In this document: positions 1-7,961 of the stretch, in pieces | Position numbering within the stretch: position 1 is the stretch's first letter | Layout of the letters: each line of letters starts with the position of its first letter | Origin: Brachybacterium equifaecis | GTDB taxonomy: Bacteria > Actinomycetota > Actinomycetes > Actinomycetales > Dermabacteraceae | NCBI RefSeq assembly: GCF_023509525.1 | Contig: NZ_JAKNCJ010000005.1 | Span: 1-64,000, forward strand | Length of the DNA: 64,000 bases | Direction: 5' to 3' | Translations under genes and position numbers: made by a program | The notes under the pieces: generated by a model | What the model was told of the DNA's origin: nothing | Seen by the model: the letters and a program-made list of their open reading frames with translations, nothing else | Database searches by the model: none

Positions 1-123
1 ACACCGTGCGACGCCACTCGGCGCTGGGCTACCTCACCCCGGCCGACTATGCTCGCCACTGCACCCACGAAATGGAACCCGACGACTCACACAGAGACCG
101 GACCTAACAACGGGGGCGGCCCA
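1..123 (+). mobile_element. Right end of an IS3-family insertion sequence (partial)
   Basis: The first ~120 bases carry the last codons of an IS3-type transposase followed by a G/C-rich terminal segment (about 108-123) ending in CA. This resembles the right inverted repeat of IS3-group elements, which typically sits just after the orfB stop. Chromosomal coding sequence of a serine hydrolase resumes at about 124. The left part of the element lies outside the window, so neither the matching repeat nor a target duplication can be seen, and the boundary is approximate. Confidence 0.7.
3..107 (+). CDS. IS3-family transposase OrfB, C-terminal fragment
   Basis: Reading from base 3 gives about 34 residues ending in TAA at 105-107. 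It contains RRHSALGYLTPADYA, the near-invariant C-terminal signature (R-H-S-A-L-G-Y-x-[ST]-P) of IS3-family DDE transposases, which cut and join IS ends through a figure-eight intermediate. The start, the DDE catalytic core and orfA are off the left edge. The fragment is open up to the window edge, so there is no sign here that the transposase itself is broken. Confidence 0.8.
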   Translation, partial: TVRRHSALGYLTPADYARHCTHEMEPDDSHRDRT

Positions 124-626
124 AGGGGATCGAACACGTATCGCTTCGCGAGCGTCCACCAGTCCTGATCGGCCGCTACCTCGAGGACGCGCGTGAGGAT
201 GGCATACCCGAGATTCGAGTACTCGAAAGTCCCCACCTGGCCGCGCAGCTGCTCTCCGATGTCCGGCAGAATGTCAGAGTCGAAACGAGCAGTGGTGTAC
301 TTCGCGTAGGGATCCCGCGCGTCCCCCATGCTCGTGATCATTCGCCTGGGCAACCGCGGCAGCCCCGAGGTATGTTCCGCGAGGCTGCGAACGTCTGCAT
401 CCAGCGGAAGGCGCGACTGCGGCAGGTACTCGGTCACTGGCATCGACAGATCGATCACGCCTTCGCGTCCAAGACGGTCCGCGATGCTTGCGGTGACGGT
501 CTTCGTGACCGATCCCCACTCGAGCATGGGAGCCCCCTGGTGCAAGGTTCCGATCCGCTCCACGTCGACACGGCCGTCGCTTCGGAGGCGGTAGGCCTTG
601 CTCTTCGTGCGCACCATCCAGCTCAT
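87..626 (-). pseudogene. Serine hydrolase (class C beta-lactamase-like), truncated by the IS3 element
   Basis: This is the N-terminal half of a beta-lactamase-related serine hydrolase/DD-peptidase-like protein. The nucleophile motif S-V-T-K lies in WGSVTKTVTA and the second motif Y-S-N in FEYSNLGYAIL. The block following SxxK (LGREGVIDLSMPVTEYLP, then HTSGLP) is also typical of the family. Full-length members are usually well over 300 residues. Here the family sequence stops after VFDPLG near base 124, and the last ~10 residues plus the stop at 87-89 are read from the IS end. The third catalytic block (H/K-x-G) is therefore missing. I start it at the ATG 624-626 because a TACTGT hexamer lies 7 nt upstream; an earlier ATG at 704 is possible. 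Substrate unknown; probably non-functional. Confidence 0.8.
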
Positions 627-633
627 TGCCTCG

Positions 634-639
634 ACAGTA
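634..639 (-). promoter_or_regulatory. -10-like hexamer for the truncated serine hydrolase
   Basis: TACTGT on the minus strand ends 7 nt before the chosen ATG, which would give an mRNA starting at or next to the start codon (leaderless). No convincing -35 was found. Confidence 0.35.
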
Positions 640-752
640 TCCGCGGCCGCCGACGGCTGTCGAGGCATCTGCGCCGTGCGCGGCGTCCTCGCCTGCAATT
701 CCACCGCCGCACTCTGCCGACTCAGGCCCCGGCCCGGGCCCCTCCCTCCCGG

Positions 753-758
753 TAGGGT
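753..758 (+). promoter_or_regulatory. -10-like hexamer for the DUF3515 gene
   Basis: TAGGGT lies exactly 6 nt before the GTG at 765, consistent with a leaderless transcript. There is no Shine-Dalgarno sequence in the 6-nt gap. Confidence 0.4.
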
Positions 759-764
759 CTTTCA

Positions 765-1295
765 GTGCCCACACGTCATGATTCCCGCTGTTCGGCCACG
801 GCGCTGAGAACCGCTCCCCGCGCTGTAGTCGCCGCCGGTGCCCTGTCGGCCGTGCTCCTCGGCGCTGCGGGTTGCACGGCGGTCACCGTGCCACCGGGCC
901 CGGCGGCTGCGGATCCCGCCTGCGCGGATGTCATCGTCGGCGCGCCCGAGGAGCTGCTCGGGCTTCCCCGCCAGGAGACGACGAGCCAGGGCACCCTCGC
1001 CTGGGGCACCGGGGACGGTGCGGTGGTGCTGCGCTGCGGTGTCGCCCCTCCCCCGCCCACCACCGAGCACTGCGCGACTCTCGAGGACACCTCCGGCACG
1101 CAGATCGACTGGATCGTGCGTGAAGACGAATCCGGCTACGTGCGGTTCACGACCTACGGGCGCGAGCCCGCGATCGATCTGACGGTTCCGCGGGCCTCCG
1201 CACCGGACCAGCCCTCCGCCGCGGCGCTGGATCTCGGGCAGCTTGTCGGCGCGATCCCGGCGACCGCGCACTGCGTAGGCGCCGGCGACCTCTGA
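765..1295 (+). CDS. DUF3515 family lipoprotein
   Basis: This 176-residue protein has a lipoprotein signal: a short basic N-terminus, a hydrophobic run VVAAGALSAVLLGAAG, and a lipobox cysteine at about residue 37. It is therefore expected to be anchored on the outer face of the membrane. The remainder contains cysteines at about residues 53, 91, 103 and 170, a motif RCGV, a W-I-V core and the C-terminal stretch TAHCVGAG. This is the layout of the actinobacterial DUF3515 family, whose function is unknown. The gene converges on ddl with only 19 nt between the stops; DUF3515 genes commonly neighbour ddl in actinobacteria, suggesting a loose cell-envelope link. GTG start chosen because it is 6 nt after a -10-like TAGGGT. 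Confidence 0.75.
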   Translation: MPTRHDSRCSATALRTAPRAVVAAGALSAVLLGAAGCTAVTVPPGPAAADPACADVIVGAPEELLGLPRQETTSQGTLAWGTGDGAVVLRCGVAPPPPTTEHCATLEDTSGTQIDWIVREDESGYVRFTTYGREPAIDLTVPRASAPDQPSAAALDLGQLVGAIPATAHCVGAGDL

Positions 1296-1314
1296 GGCCT
1301 GGGCGGCGAGCGCC

Positions 1315-2430
1315 TCAGCGCAGGCCGACGCGCCGGGCGCGGGCCTGCTCGATGAGATCGGCGATGAGGTCGGCGTACTCGAGCCCCATGTTTCGCCACA
1401 GGACGGGGAACATCGAGAACGGCGTGAAGCCGGGCATCGTGTTCACCTCGTTCACCACCACCTCGCCGCTCCCGGTCACGAACACGTCCACCCGGGCGAG
1501 CCCCTCGAGACCCAGCGCGGTGAACGCGCGCGCGGCGACCTCCCGCACCGCATCCGTCTCCTCGTCCGACAGAGCCGCAGGCACCTCGATCGTGATCGTG
1601 CCCTTGCCGAAGTACTTCGACTCGTAGTCGTAGAAGTCGAGGTCATCTCCCACCACGACCTCACCGGGGATGGTGGTGCGCGGCGCCTGCCCGGGCGGCG
1701 AGGCGAGCACGCCGCACTCGACCTCGCGGCCCGTGACGCCCTCCTCGATCAGGATGCGGGGGTCTTCGGCGAAGGCGGTCTTCACCGCGTGCTCGAGCGC
1801 AGCGGGATCGGTGACCCGGGAGACGCCGAGGCTCGAGCCCGCGCGGGCGGGCTTCACGAACCAGGGTGCGCGCAGCTCCGCGCGCACGCGGGCCAGGGCC
1901 TCCTCGCCGCGCGCGGCCCACTCGTCCTCGTGCAGCACGATGCCCCGCGCTGTCGCGATTCCCGCCGCCTCCAGCGCGGCCTTCGTGGCAGCTTTGTCCA
2001 TGCAGGTCGCCGAGGCGAGCACACCGCTGCCCACATACGGGATGTCCAGCAGCTCGAGCGCTCCCTGGACCGTGCCGTCCTCGCCGTAGGGGCCGTGCAG
2101 GAGCGGCAGGACGACGTCGACCGCGGCGAGGTCCTCCACGCGCCCCTCCCGGATCACGCGCAGCTGCACCTTCTCCCCCGGCCTCTTCACGGCGGCGGGC
2201 AGCAGCACCTCGTCGCCGTCGGACGGCACCTCGGGCGCCGTGCCGTCGTGCAGGCGCCACTGCGCAGGGTCATCGCTGACGTGGAGCCACCGTCCGTCGG
2301 CAGTGATGCCGATCGCGATCACGTCGAAGCGGCTGCGGTCGATCGCGCCGAGGATCCCGCCGGCCGTCACGCAGGAGATGCCGTGCTCGCTCGAGCGTCC
2401 GCCGAACAGGAGTGCGATCGTGGTCGTCAT
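1315..2430 (-). CDS. ddl: D-alanine--D-alanine ligase
   Basis: Cytoplasmic ATP-grasp enzyme that joins two D-alanines for the peptidoglycan pentapeptide. The 371-residue protein starts MTTTIALLFGGRSSEHGISC, the Ddl N-terminal signature in which E15 and H16 contact substrate. It continues with LPLLHGPYGEDGTVQG, the ATP-grasp segment PWFVKPARAGSSLGVS, and the Mg/ATP motif EVNTMPGFT near the C-terminus. Length is normal for actinobacterial Ddl. It is the last gene of the murA-DUF2867-gpsA-ddl series, 40 nt after gpsA. A TACGCT hexamer 6 nt before the ATG suggests that it also has its own leaderless promoter. Confidence 0.95.
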   Translation of the reverse strand: MTTTIALLFGGRSSEHGISCVTAGGILGAIDRSRFDVIAIGITADGRWLHVSDDPAQWRLHDGTAPEVPSDGDEVLLPAAVKRPGEKVQLRVIREGRVEDLAAVDVVLPLLHGPYGEDGTVQGALELLDIPYVGSGVLASATCMDKAATKAALEAAGIATARGIVLHEDEWAARGEEALARVRAELRAPWFVKPARAGSSLGVSRVTDPAALEHAVKTAFAEDPRILIEEGVTGREVECGVLASPPGQAPRTTIPGEVVVGDDLDFYDYESKYFGKGTITIEVPAALSDEETDAVREVAARAFTALGLEGLARVDVFVTGSGEVVVNEVNTMPGFTPFSMFPVLWRNMGLEYADLIADLIEQARARRVGLR

Positions 2431-2436
2431 CGCTCC

Positions 2437-2442
2437 AGCGTA
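2437..2442 (-). promoter_or_regulatory. -10-like hexamer for ddl
   Basis: TACGCT on the minus strand with GGAGCG (6 nt) between it and the ATG. The GGAG is only 2 nt from the start, too close to act as a normal ribosome site, so a leaderless start is more likely. Confidence 0.4.
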
Positions 2443-2470
2443 GTCACTCGCCGCCGCTGCATGCGACGCG

Positions 2471-3481
2471 TCATTCGGCGCGGACGGACCTCGACAGGAG
2501 CGCCGTGGTGACCTCGCTGATAGGGGTCCCCCCGTCGACCACCGCCACGACTCCGCGGGTGATCGGCATGTCGATCCCGAGGCGCTCGGCCATGTGGGCG
2601 ACCGCCCGGGCGGTCGCGACGCCCTCGGCGGTCTGGCCGACCTCCCGCACGGCCTCGTCCAGTCCGAGTCCCGCGCCGAGCGCCGCCCCGAGGCGGTGGT
2701 TGCGCGAGAGCGGGGAGGCGCACGTGGCGACCAGGTCCCCCATACCGGCGAGACCCGCGAAGGTCTGCGCCTGGCCGCCGAGGGCGACGCCGAAGCGGGA
2801 GATCTCCGCGAGACCCCGGGTGATGAGGCTCGCGCGGGTGTTGTCGCCGTAGCCGAGTCCGGCCGCGGCGCCGACGGCGATCGCGATCACGTTCTTCACC
2901 GCGCCAGCGACCTCTACCCCGATCACGTCGCTCGAGGTGTACGCGCGGAAGTACGGGGCGTCGCACCAGGAGGCGAGCTCGCGGGCGAGCTGCTCCTGCG
3001 GGGCGGCGATCACGCTCGCGCAGGGCTGCTCGGCGGCGATCTCGCCGGCGAGGTTCGGCCCGGAGAGCACTGCGATGAGCGACGGGTCCAGCCCGCCTGC
3101 CTCTGCGATCACCTCGCTCATCCGCAGGTCCGTGCCCCGCTCGATGCCCTTGGCGAGGGACAGCACCGGTACGGAGGGAAGGCCTTGCGCGAAGGCGGGA
3201 AGACCGCGCCATCGCTCGAGGTTCTCGCGCAGGCTCTGCGCGGGCAGGCTCATCACGATGCCGTCGGCGCCGCTGAGCACCTCGGAGATGTCCGCGCTCG
3301 CGCTCAGCGAGTCGGGAAGCTCCCGGTCCCCGAGATACGCGGAGTTCCGCCGGCGCTCCCGGATCTCCCGGGCGACCTCCTCGCGGCGGGTCCACAGCAC
3401 AGGCGAGTGGCCCGCCGCCGCGAGGACCAGGGCGAAGGTGCTGCCCCAGCTGCCTGCTCCGAGGACTGCGATGCGGGCCAT
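2471..3481 (-). CDS. gpsA: NAD(P)-dependent glycerol-3-phosphate dehydrogenase
   Basis: Reduces dihydroxyacetone phosphate to sn-glycerol-3-phosphate, the backbone of phospholipids. The 336-residue form begins MARIAVLGAGSWGSTFALVL, containing the Rossmann G-x-G-x-x-G-like loop. It also has the conserved GPNLAGEIA block, the catalytic-lysine region VEVAGAVKNVIAIA, and GDNTRASLITRGL plus GLAGMGDLVATC, all diagnostic of GpsA. The reading frame extends 64 codons upstream in low-complexity sequence, but the Rossmann loop requires the ATG at 3479-3481. It lies 46 nt after the DUF2867 gene and 40 nt before ddl, in the same orientation. Confidence 0.95.
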   Translation of the reverse strand: MARIAVLGAGSWGSTFALVLAAAGHSPVLWTRREEVAREIRERRRNSAYLGDRELPDSLSASADISEVLSGADGIVMSLPAQSLRENLERWRGLPAFAQGLPSVPVLSLAKGIERGTDLRMSEVIAEAGGLDPSLIAVLSGPNLAGEIAAEQPCASVIAAPQEQLARELASWCDAPYFRAYTSSDVIGVEVAGAVKNVIAIAVGAAAGLGYGDNTRASLITRGLAEISRFGVALGGQAQTFAGLAGMGDLVATCASPLSRNHRLGAALGAGLGLDEAVREVGQTAEGVATARAVAHMAERLGIDMPITRGVVAVVDGGTPISEVTTALLSRSVRAE

Positions 3482-3527
3482 GGGGACCTCCGGGGAGACG
3501 TCGGGACGGCGAGGCTGCGGGGCGGGG

Positions 3528-4208
3528 TCAGCGGCCGGCGGTCGGGCCCCGGCCGATGGCGCGGCGCGCCGCCTGAGCTCCGAGGGAGCGCCGGGGCGCA
3601 GCGCCCGCAGCGATCTCGCGCCGACGCACCGTGGCAGGGGCGCGACGAGCGAGCGAGTGCACGGCCGCGGCATGCATCAGGCGCCGAGGGGCGAATGCGA
3701 GACGGCCTCGCACGGAGCGGTACTTCACCGCCGTCGTGATCTGAAGCAGCTCGCCGCCCGGCAGGAGGGCGACCCCGATGCGCACCGAGAGCTTGTCGTC
3801 GTCGTCCTTGATGAGCGCCTCGCTGCCGCGCACCTCGTCGGTGACGTACTGCCGCTCCGGCGGGGGCACCATGTCGAACAGCCGGACCGCCTCATCGCGC
3901 AGGGCGCGCAGACCGCGGCGGGAGAGCGGGGTGTTCTCGTGCGAGAAGATCGCCTCCGCCCAGACGCGCGGATCGCTCTCCTGGACACCCCGCGTCGGCA
4001 CGATCACCACATCGCAGTAGTCCGGGACGGGGATGTCGCGCAGGGCGAGAGAGGAGACGGCCGACGTAGGCACGACGGCATCCTCCTCCGTCTCGCCGCC
4101 CTGGAGGGCGGGGGACGGCGCCTCGCGAAGACCGGCCTCCCGGACCGCCGGGGTCTGCTCGTGCAGGATCTCGCCGTCCAGGATGCCGTCGTCCTCGCGC
4201 TGGCTCAT
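3528..4208 (-). CDS. DUF2867-like protein in the murA-gpsA operon
   Basis: This 226-residue protein has no catalytic motif that I recognise. The region from about residue 75 to 195 (DPRVWAEAIFS..., RGLRALRDEAVRLFDMVPP, ...DDDKLSVRIGVALLPGGELLQITTAVKYRSVRGRLAF) fits the general pattern of DUF2867 domain proteins: W-A-x-x-[IV]-F, an L-R-x-x-x-[VL] helix, then a beta-rich T-x-V-x-[YH] core. The last ~35 residues are Arg/Ala-rich. It starts 6 nt after the murA stop and is clearly co-transcribed. In many actinobacteria this slot between murA and gpsA holds a PlsC-type acyltransferase; no H-x4-D acyltransferase motif is present here. Function unknown. Confidence 0.6.
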   Translation of the reverse strand: MSQREDDGILDGEILHEQTPAVREAGLREAPSPALQGGETEEDAVVPTSAVSSLALRDIPVPDYCDVVIVPTRGVQESDPRVWAEAIFSHENTPLSRRGLRALRDEAVRLFDMVPPPERQYVTDEVRGSEALIKDDDDKLSVRIGVALLPGGELLQITTAVKYRSVRGRLAFAPRRLMHAAAVHSLARRAPATVRRREIAAGAAPRRSLGAQAARRAIGRGPTAGR

Positions 4209-4214
4209 CGCCGC

Positions 4215-5531
4215 TCAGTCCTCCCAGTAGTCGGCGCCGAGCGCCGTGAGCTTCTCGCGGAAGCTCTCGTAGCCGCGGTCGATCAGATCGATCCCGCGGA
4301 TCGTGGAGACGCCCTCGGCGCCGAGAGCGGCCACGAGGTACGAGAACCCTCCCCGGAGATCGGGGACGGTGATGTCCGCTGCGGTGAGGGCCTTCGGCCC
4401 GGAGATCACCGCGGAGTGGTTGAAGTTGCGGCGCCCGAAGCGGCAGCTCGAGCCGCCGAGGCACTCGCGGTACACCTGGATGCGGGCGCCCATGTCGTTG
4501 AGGGCCTCCGTGAAGCCGAGGCGGTTCTCGTAGACGGTCTCGTGGACGATCGAGATGCCCTCGGCCTGGGTGAGCGCGACCACGAGCGGCTGCTGCCAGT
4601 CGGTCATGAAGCCGGGGTGGACGTCGGTCTCCATGGCGATCGCGCGCAGGGGGGTCTCCGGCATGAAGAAGCGGATCCCCTCCTCGGTGATGTCCATGCC
4701 GCCGCCGATCTTGCGGAACACGTTGAGGAACGTGGCCATCGGCTTCTGCTGGGCGCCGCGGACGAGGACGTCGCCCTTGGTCACGAGCGCGGCGCAGGCC
4801 CACGAGGCGGCCTCGATGCGGTCGGGGATCGCGACGTGGTCGTAGCCGCCGAGGCGCTCGACGCCCTCGATCGTGATCGTGCGGTCCGTCTGCAGGGAGA
4901 TGATCGCGCCCATCTTCTGCAGCACCGCGATGAGATCCTCGATCTCCGGCTCGACCGCGGCGTTGCTGAGCTCGGTGATTCCCTCGGCGCGCACGGCCGT
5001 GAGCAGCACCTGCTCGGTCGCGCCCACGCTCGGGTAGTCCAGGTGGATCTTCGCGCCCTTGAGCCCGCCGGGAGCGGTGATGTAGATGCCCTGCTCGCGC
5101 TTGTCGACCACAGCGCCGAAGTTGCGCAGCACATCCATGTGGAAGTTGATCGGGCGATCGCCGATGCGGCAGCCGCCGAGGTCCGGGATGATCGCCTCGC
5201 CGAGGCGATGCAGCAGGGGGCCGCAGAACAGGATCGGGATGCGGGAGGATCCCGCGTGCGCGTCGATCTCGGCGGCATGCGCGCGCTCGACGTTGGTCGA
5301 GTCCATGCGGATGGTGCCGGCCTCGACGTCGCGCTCGACCTTGACGCCGTGGACCTTCAGCAGCTCGGTGACGATCTGCACGTCGCGGATATCCGGGACG
5401 GAGCGCAGGATGCTGGTCTCGTCGCCGAGGAGCGCTGCGACCATCGCCTTGGAGACGAGGTTCTTCGCTCCGCGCACGGTGATCTCACCGTTCAGAGGCT
5501 TCCCGCCGCGGACGTGGAATGTCGAGGTCAT
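4215..5531 (-). CDS. murA: UDP-N-acetylglucosamine 1-carboxyvinyltransferase
   Basis: Catalyses the first committed step of peptidoglycan synthesis, transfer of enolpyruvate from PEP to UDP-GlcNAc in the cytoplasm. The 438-residue protein has the N-terminal G-A-K-N (K23) of the EPSP-synthase fold and the catalytic loop LGGCRIGDRPINFH with cysteine at about 121. Having Cys rather than Asp in this loop predicts fosfomycin sensitivity, because fosfomycin alkylates that residue. Other landmarks are HLDYPSVGATE, GYDHVAIPDRIEA and HPGFMTDWQQPL. It heads the murA-DUF2867-gpsA-ddl cluster and has AAGGA five bases before the ATG. Confidence 0.95.
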   Translation of the reverse strand: MTSTFHVRGGKPLNGEITVRGAKNLVSKAMVAALLGDETSILRSVPDIRDVQIVTELLKVHGVKVERDVEAGTIRMDSTNVERAHAAEIDAHAGSSRIPILFCGPLLHRLGEAIIPDLGGCRIGDRPINFHMDVLRNFGAVVDKREQGIYITAPGGLKGAKIHLDYPSVGATEQVLLTAVRAEGITELSNAAVEPEIEDLIAVLQKMGAIISLQTDRTITIEGVERLGGYDHVAIPDRIEAASWACAALVTKGDVLVRGAQQKPMATFLNVFRKIGGGMDITEEGIRFFMPETPLRAIAMETDVHPGFMTDWQQPLVVALTQAEGISIVHETVYENRLGFTEALNDMGARIQVYRECLGGSSCRFGRRNFNHSAVISGPKALTAADITVPDLRGGFSYLVAALGAEGVSTIRGIDLIDRGYESFREKLTALGADYWED

Positions 5532-5585
5532 GGTGTCCTTGCAGATGTTCGGGGTCGCGACTGCGGCCCGGTTTCCGATCCGCTC

Positions 5586-5591
5586 ACCCTA
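5586..5591 (-). promoter_or_regulatory. Possible -10 of the murA operon
   Basis: TAGGGT on the minus strand about 55 nt upstream of the murA ATG would give a leader of about 48 nt that includes the AAGGA ribosome site. The -35 region is not recognisable. Confidence 0.3.
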
Positions 5592-5674
5592 CCGGAGGCC
5601 CATCGTCCCGCACCTGCGCGGTGCCTGCATGCTTCACCACATGCCGGCACCGGCACGGAGCACCAGTCGCGGCC

Positions 5675-6280
5675 TCAGTCCTCGGTGCGCACCGGCAGGG
5701 TCTTCGGCATCCACGCGGGGCGGCGGGCCTCGAACGCGGTGATGTCGGCTTCGTGGCGCAGGGTGAGGCCGATATCGTCCAGCCCCTCCATGAGGCGCCA
5801 GCGCGTGTACTCGTCCACCTCGAAGCGGAACACGGCTTCGCCGGCGCGCACCTGCTGCGCCTCGAGATCGACCGTGATCTCCGTCCCGGGGTTCTCCTCG
5901 AGGATCTTCCAGATCAGCTCGATGTCGTCCTGGGAGAGCTCCGCGGCCACCAGACCCTGCTTGCCGGCGTTGCCGCGGAAGATGTCGGCGAACCGGCTCG
6001 AGAGCACGGCGCGGAATCCGTAGTCGCGCAGCGCCCAGACGGCGTGCTCGCGCGAGGAGCCGGTGCCGAAGTCGGAGCCGGCCACGAGCACCGAGCCGCG
6101 CGAGTAGGGCTCCTGGTTGAGGATGAACGAGGGGTCCTTGCGCCAGCCCGAGAACAGGCCGTCCTCGAAGCCGGTCTTCGTGACTCGCTTGAGGTACATC
6201 GCGGGGATGATCTGGTCGGTGTCGACGTTGCTGCGGCGCAGCGGCACGCCGATGCCGGTGTGGGTGCTGAACTTCTCCAT
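5675..6280 (-). CDS. leuD: 3-isopropylmalate dehydratase small subunit
   Basis: Small (swivel-domain) subunit of isopropylmalate isomerase, which interconverts 2- and 3-isopropylmalate in leucine synthesis together with LeuC. The 201-residue protein has [15 protein letters not shown] near the start, [17 protein letters not shown] (the substrate-binding loop) and [14 protein letters not shown], all hallmark LeuD motifs. I start it at the ATG 6278-6280, preceded at proper distance by GGAG; a TTG four codons earlier is also open. It follows leuC by 81 nt and is co-oriented, so leuC-leuD is an operon. Confidence 0.95.
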   Translation of the reverse strand: MEKFSTHTGIGVPLRRSNVDTDQIIPAMYLKRVTKTGFEDGLFSGWRKDPSFILNQEPYSRGSVLVAGSDFGTGSSREHAVWALRDYGFRAVLSSRFADIFRGNAGKQGLVAAELSQDDIELIWKILEENPGTEITVDLEAQQVRAGEAVFRFEVDEYTRWRLMEGLDDIGLTLRHEADITAFEARRPAWMPKTLPVRTED

Positions 6281-6361
6281 GGGGGTCTCCAAGCGGTGGT
6301 GTCGTCGGGCCCTGGCGCGCGGCGGAGCGCGGGCCCCGGGTGCAGTGGGGGCGCGCGGCGG

Positions 6362-7813
6362 TCAGGCCGCAGCCGCAGCGCCGCCCGCGGGGGCATCGCC
6401 GACGGGCGCATCGAGCAGGTCGCCCGGCGAGCTCAGGGTTCCGCGCACGGCGGTCGCGCCGGCGACGACGGGCGAGACCAGGTGGGTGCGGCCTCCCTTG
6501 CCCTGTCGGCCCTCGAAGTTGCGGTTCGAGGTGGAGGCGCAGCGCTCCCCGGGAGCGAGCTGATCGGGGTTCATCCCCAGGCACATCGAGCATCCGGCCT
6601 GGCGCCATTCCGCGCCGAAGGCGAGGATCTCCTCGTGCAGCCCCTCCTTCTCGGCCTGCAGCTTCACGCGGGCCGATCCGGGGACCACCATGACGCGCAC
6701 GTCGGGGTGCTTCCGGCGACCGCGGATCACGTCGACGAAGGCCCGCAGATCCTCGATGCGCGAGTTCGTGCACGAGCCCATGAACACCGTGTCCACGGCG
6801 ATGTCCTTCAGCGGAGTGCCGGGGACGAGGTCCATGTACTCCAGCGCCCGCTCGGCGGCGGAGCGCTCGGTGTCGTCGCCGAAGTCCTCAGGCCCGGGGA
6901 CGACGGCCGACAGCGGCAGTCCCTGCCCGGGGTTCGTGCCCCAGGTGACGTACGGCTCGAGGGCGTCGGCGTCGATGACGACCTCGGCGTCGAACGTCGC
7001 ATCGTCGTCGCTGTGCAGCGAGCGCCAATGCTCGACGGCCTCGTCCCACAGCGCGTTCTCGGGCGCATGGGGGCGGCCTTTCAGATACGCGAACGTGGTC
7101 TCGTCCGGCGCGATCATGCCGGCGCGCGCCCCGGCCTCGATCGACATGTTGCAGATCGTCATGCGGCCCTCCATGGAGAGCGCGCGGATCGCCTCGCCGC
7201 GGTACTCGAGCACGTAGCCCTGCCCGCCGCCGGTGCCGATCTTCGCGATCACGGCGAGGATGATGTCCTTCGCGCTGACGCCAGGCCGCAGCGTCCCGTC
7301 GACCGTGATCGCCATGGTGCGGAAGGGCTTGAGCGGCAGGGTCTGCGTCGCCATGACGTGCTCGACCTCGCTCGTGCCGATGCCGAAGGCGAGCGCACCG
7401 AAGGCGCCGTGGGTCGAGGTGTGGGAGTCGCCGCATACCACGGTGATCCCCGGCATCGTCAGCCCCAGCTGAGGGCCGACGACGTGCACGATCCCCTGCT
7501 CGGCATCGCCCAGGGAGTGCAGGCGCACGCCGAACTCCCGCGCATTGCGGCGCAGGGTCTCGATCTGGGTGCGGGAGGTGATGTCGGCGATCGGCTTGTC
7601 GATGTCGATCGTGGGGGTGTTGTGATCCTCTGTGGCGATCGTCTGATCGACGCGGCGCAGGGGGCGTCCCTCCTGGCGGAGTCCGTCGAACGCCTGGGGG
7701 CTGGTGACCTCATGGAGGAGCTGGAGGTCGATGTAGAGGAGATCGGGCTCGCCGTTCTCGCCTCGGCGCACCACATGGTCGCTCCACACCTTCTCCGCGA
7801 GCGTGCCCGCCAT
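6362..7813 (-). CDS. leuC: 3-isopropylmalate dehydratase large subunit
   Basis: Aconitase-family catalytic subunit carrying the [4Fe-4S] cluster of isopropylmalate isomerase. The 483-residue protein has [19 protein letters not shown] in domain 1 and the three cluster cysteines at about C348 (GSCTNSR), C408 and C411 ([13 protein letters not shown]). It ends with a non-conserved Ala/Gly-rich tail. The ATG at 7811-7813 is preceded by GAGG at 5 nt; an in-frame start ten codons upstream is less likely. It is divergent from the IclR-type regulator, with an inverted repeat between them, so it is probably controlled by that protein. Confidence 0.95.
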   Translation of the reverse strand: MAGTLAEKVWSDHVVRRGENGEPDLLYIDLQLLHEVTSPQAFDGLRQEGRPLRRVDQTIATEDHNTPTIDIDKPIADITSRTQIETLRRNAREFGVRLHSLGDAEQGIVHVVGPQLGLTMPGITVVCGDSHTSTHGAFGALAFGIGTSEVEHVMATQTLPLKPFRTMAITVDGTLRPGVSAKDIILAVIAKIGTGGGQGYVLEYRGEAIRALSMEGRMTICNMSIEAGARAGMIAPDETTFAYLKGRPHAPENALWDEAVEHWRSLHSDDDATFDAEVVIDADALEPYVTWGTNPGQGLPLSAVVPGPEDFGDDTERSAAERALEYMDLVPGTPLKDIAVDTVFMGSCTNSRIEDLRAFVDVIRGRRKHPDVRVMVVPGSARVKLQAEKEGLHEEILAFGAEWRQAGCSMCLGMNPDQLAPGERCASTSNRNFEGRQGKGGRTHLVSPVVAGATAVRGTLSSPGDLLDAPVGDAPAGGAAAAA

Positions 7814-7929
7814 GAAATCCTCGTCCTCTCGTCTGCCCGGCACTTCCGGGCGTCGGCTCGGCGTGCGCCAGCGGCGCGACGACGTCGTTCTCCAGCCATG
7901 CTGGCCGTGTCCACGTCGTGATGCACTTG

Positions 7930-7948
7930 CGTCTCACCAAATAAGACG
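7930..7948. promoter_or_regulatory. Inverted repeat in the leuC/iclR intergenic region (candidate operator)
   Basis: CGTCT (7930-7934) and AGACG (7944-7948) are perfect inverted 5-base arms with a 9-base A/T-richer spacer, in otherwise very GC-rich DNA. The site lies 14 nt before the regulator ATG and about 117 nt upstream of leuC. IclR-family leucine regulators (NdgR/LtbR type) are known to bind between themselves and leuCD. Assignment as the binding site is inference. Confidence 0.45.
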
Positions 7949-7961
7949 GCAATATCGGACC

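Noticed and set aside
2937-6023. Plus-strand open frame of 1028 codons
   Set aside because: It lies opposite murA, the DUF2867 gene and gpsA, whose conserved motifs are certain. The translation is Arg/Ala/Asp-rich low complexity, the usual shadow of GC-rich genes.
7814-7961. leuC leader peptide or attenuator
   Set aside because: The short minus-strand frames upstream of leuC contain no run of leucine codons, and no terminator/antiterminator pair was seen. Control by the divergent IclR protein fits better.
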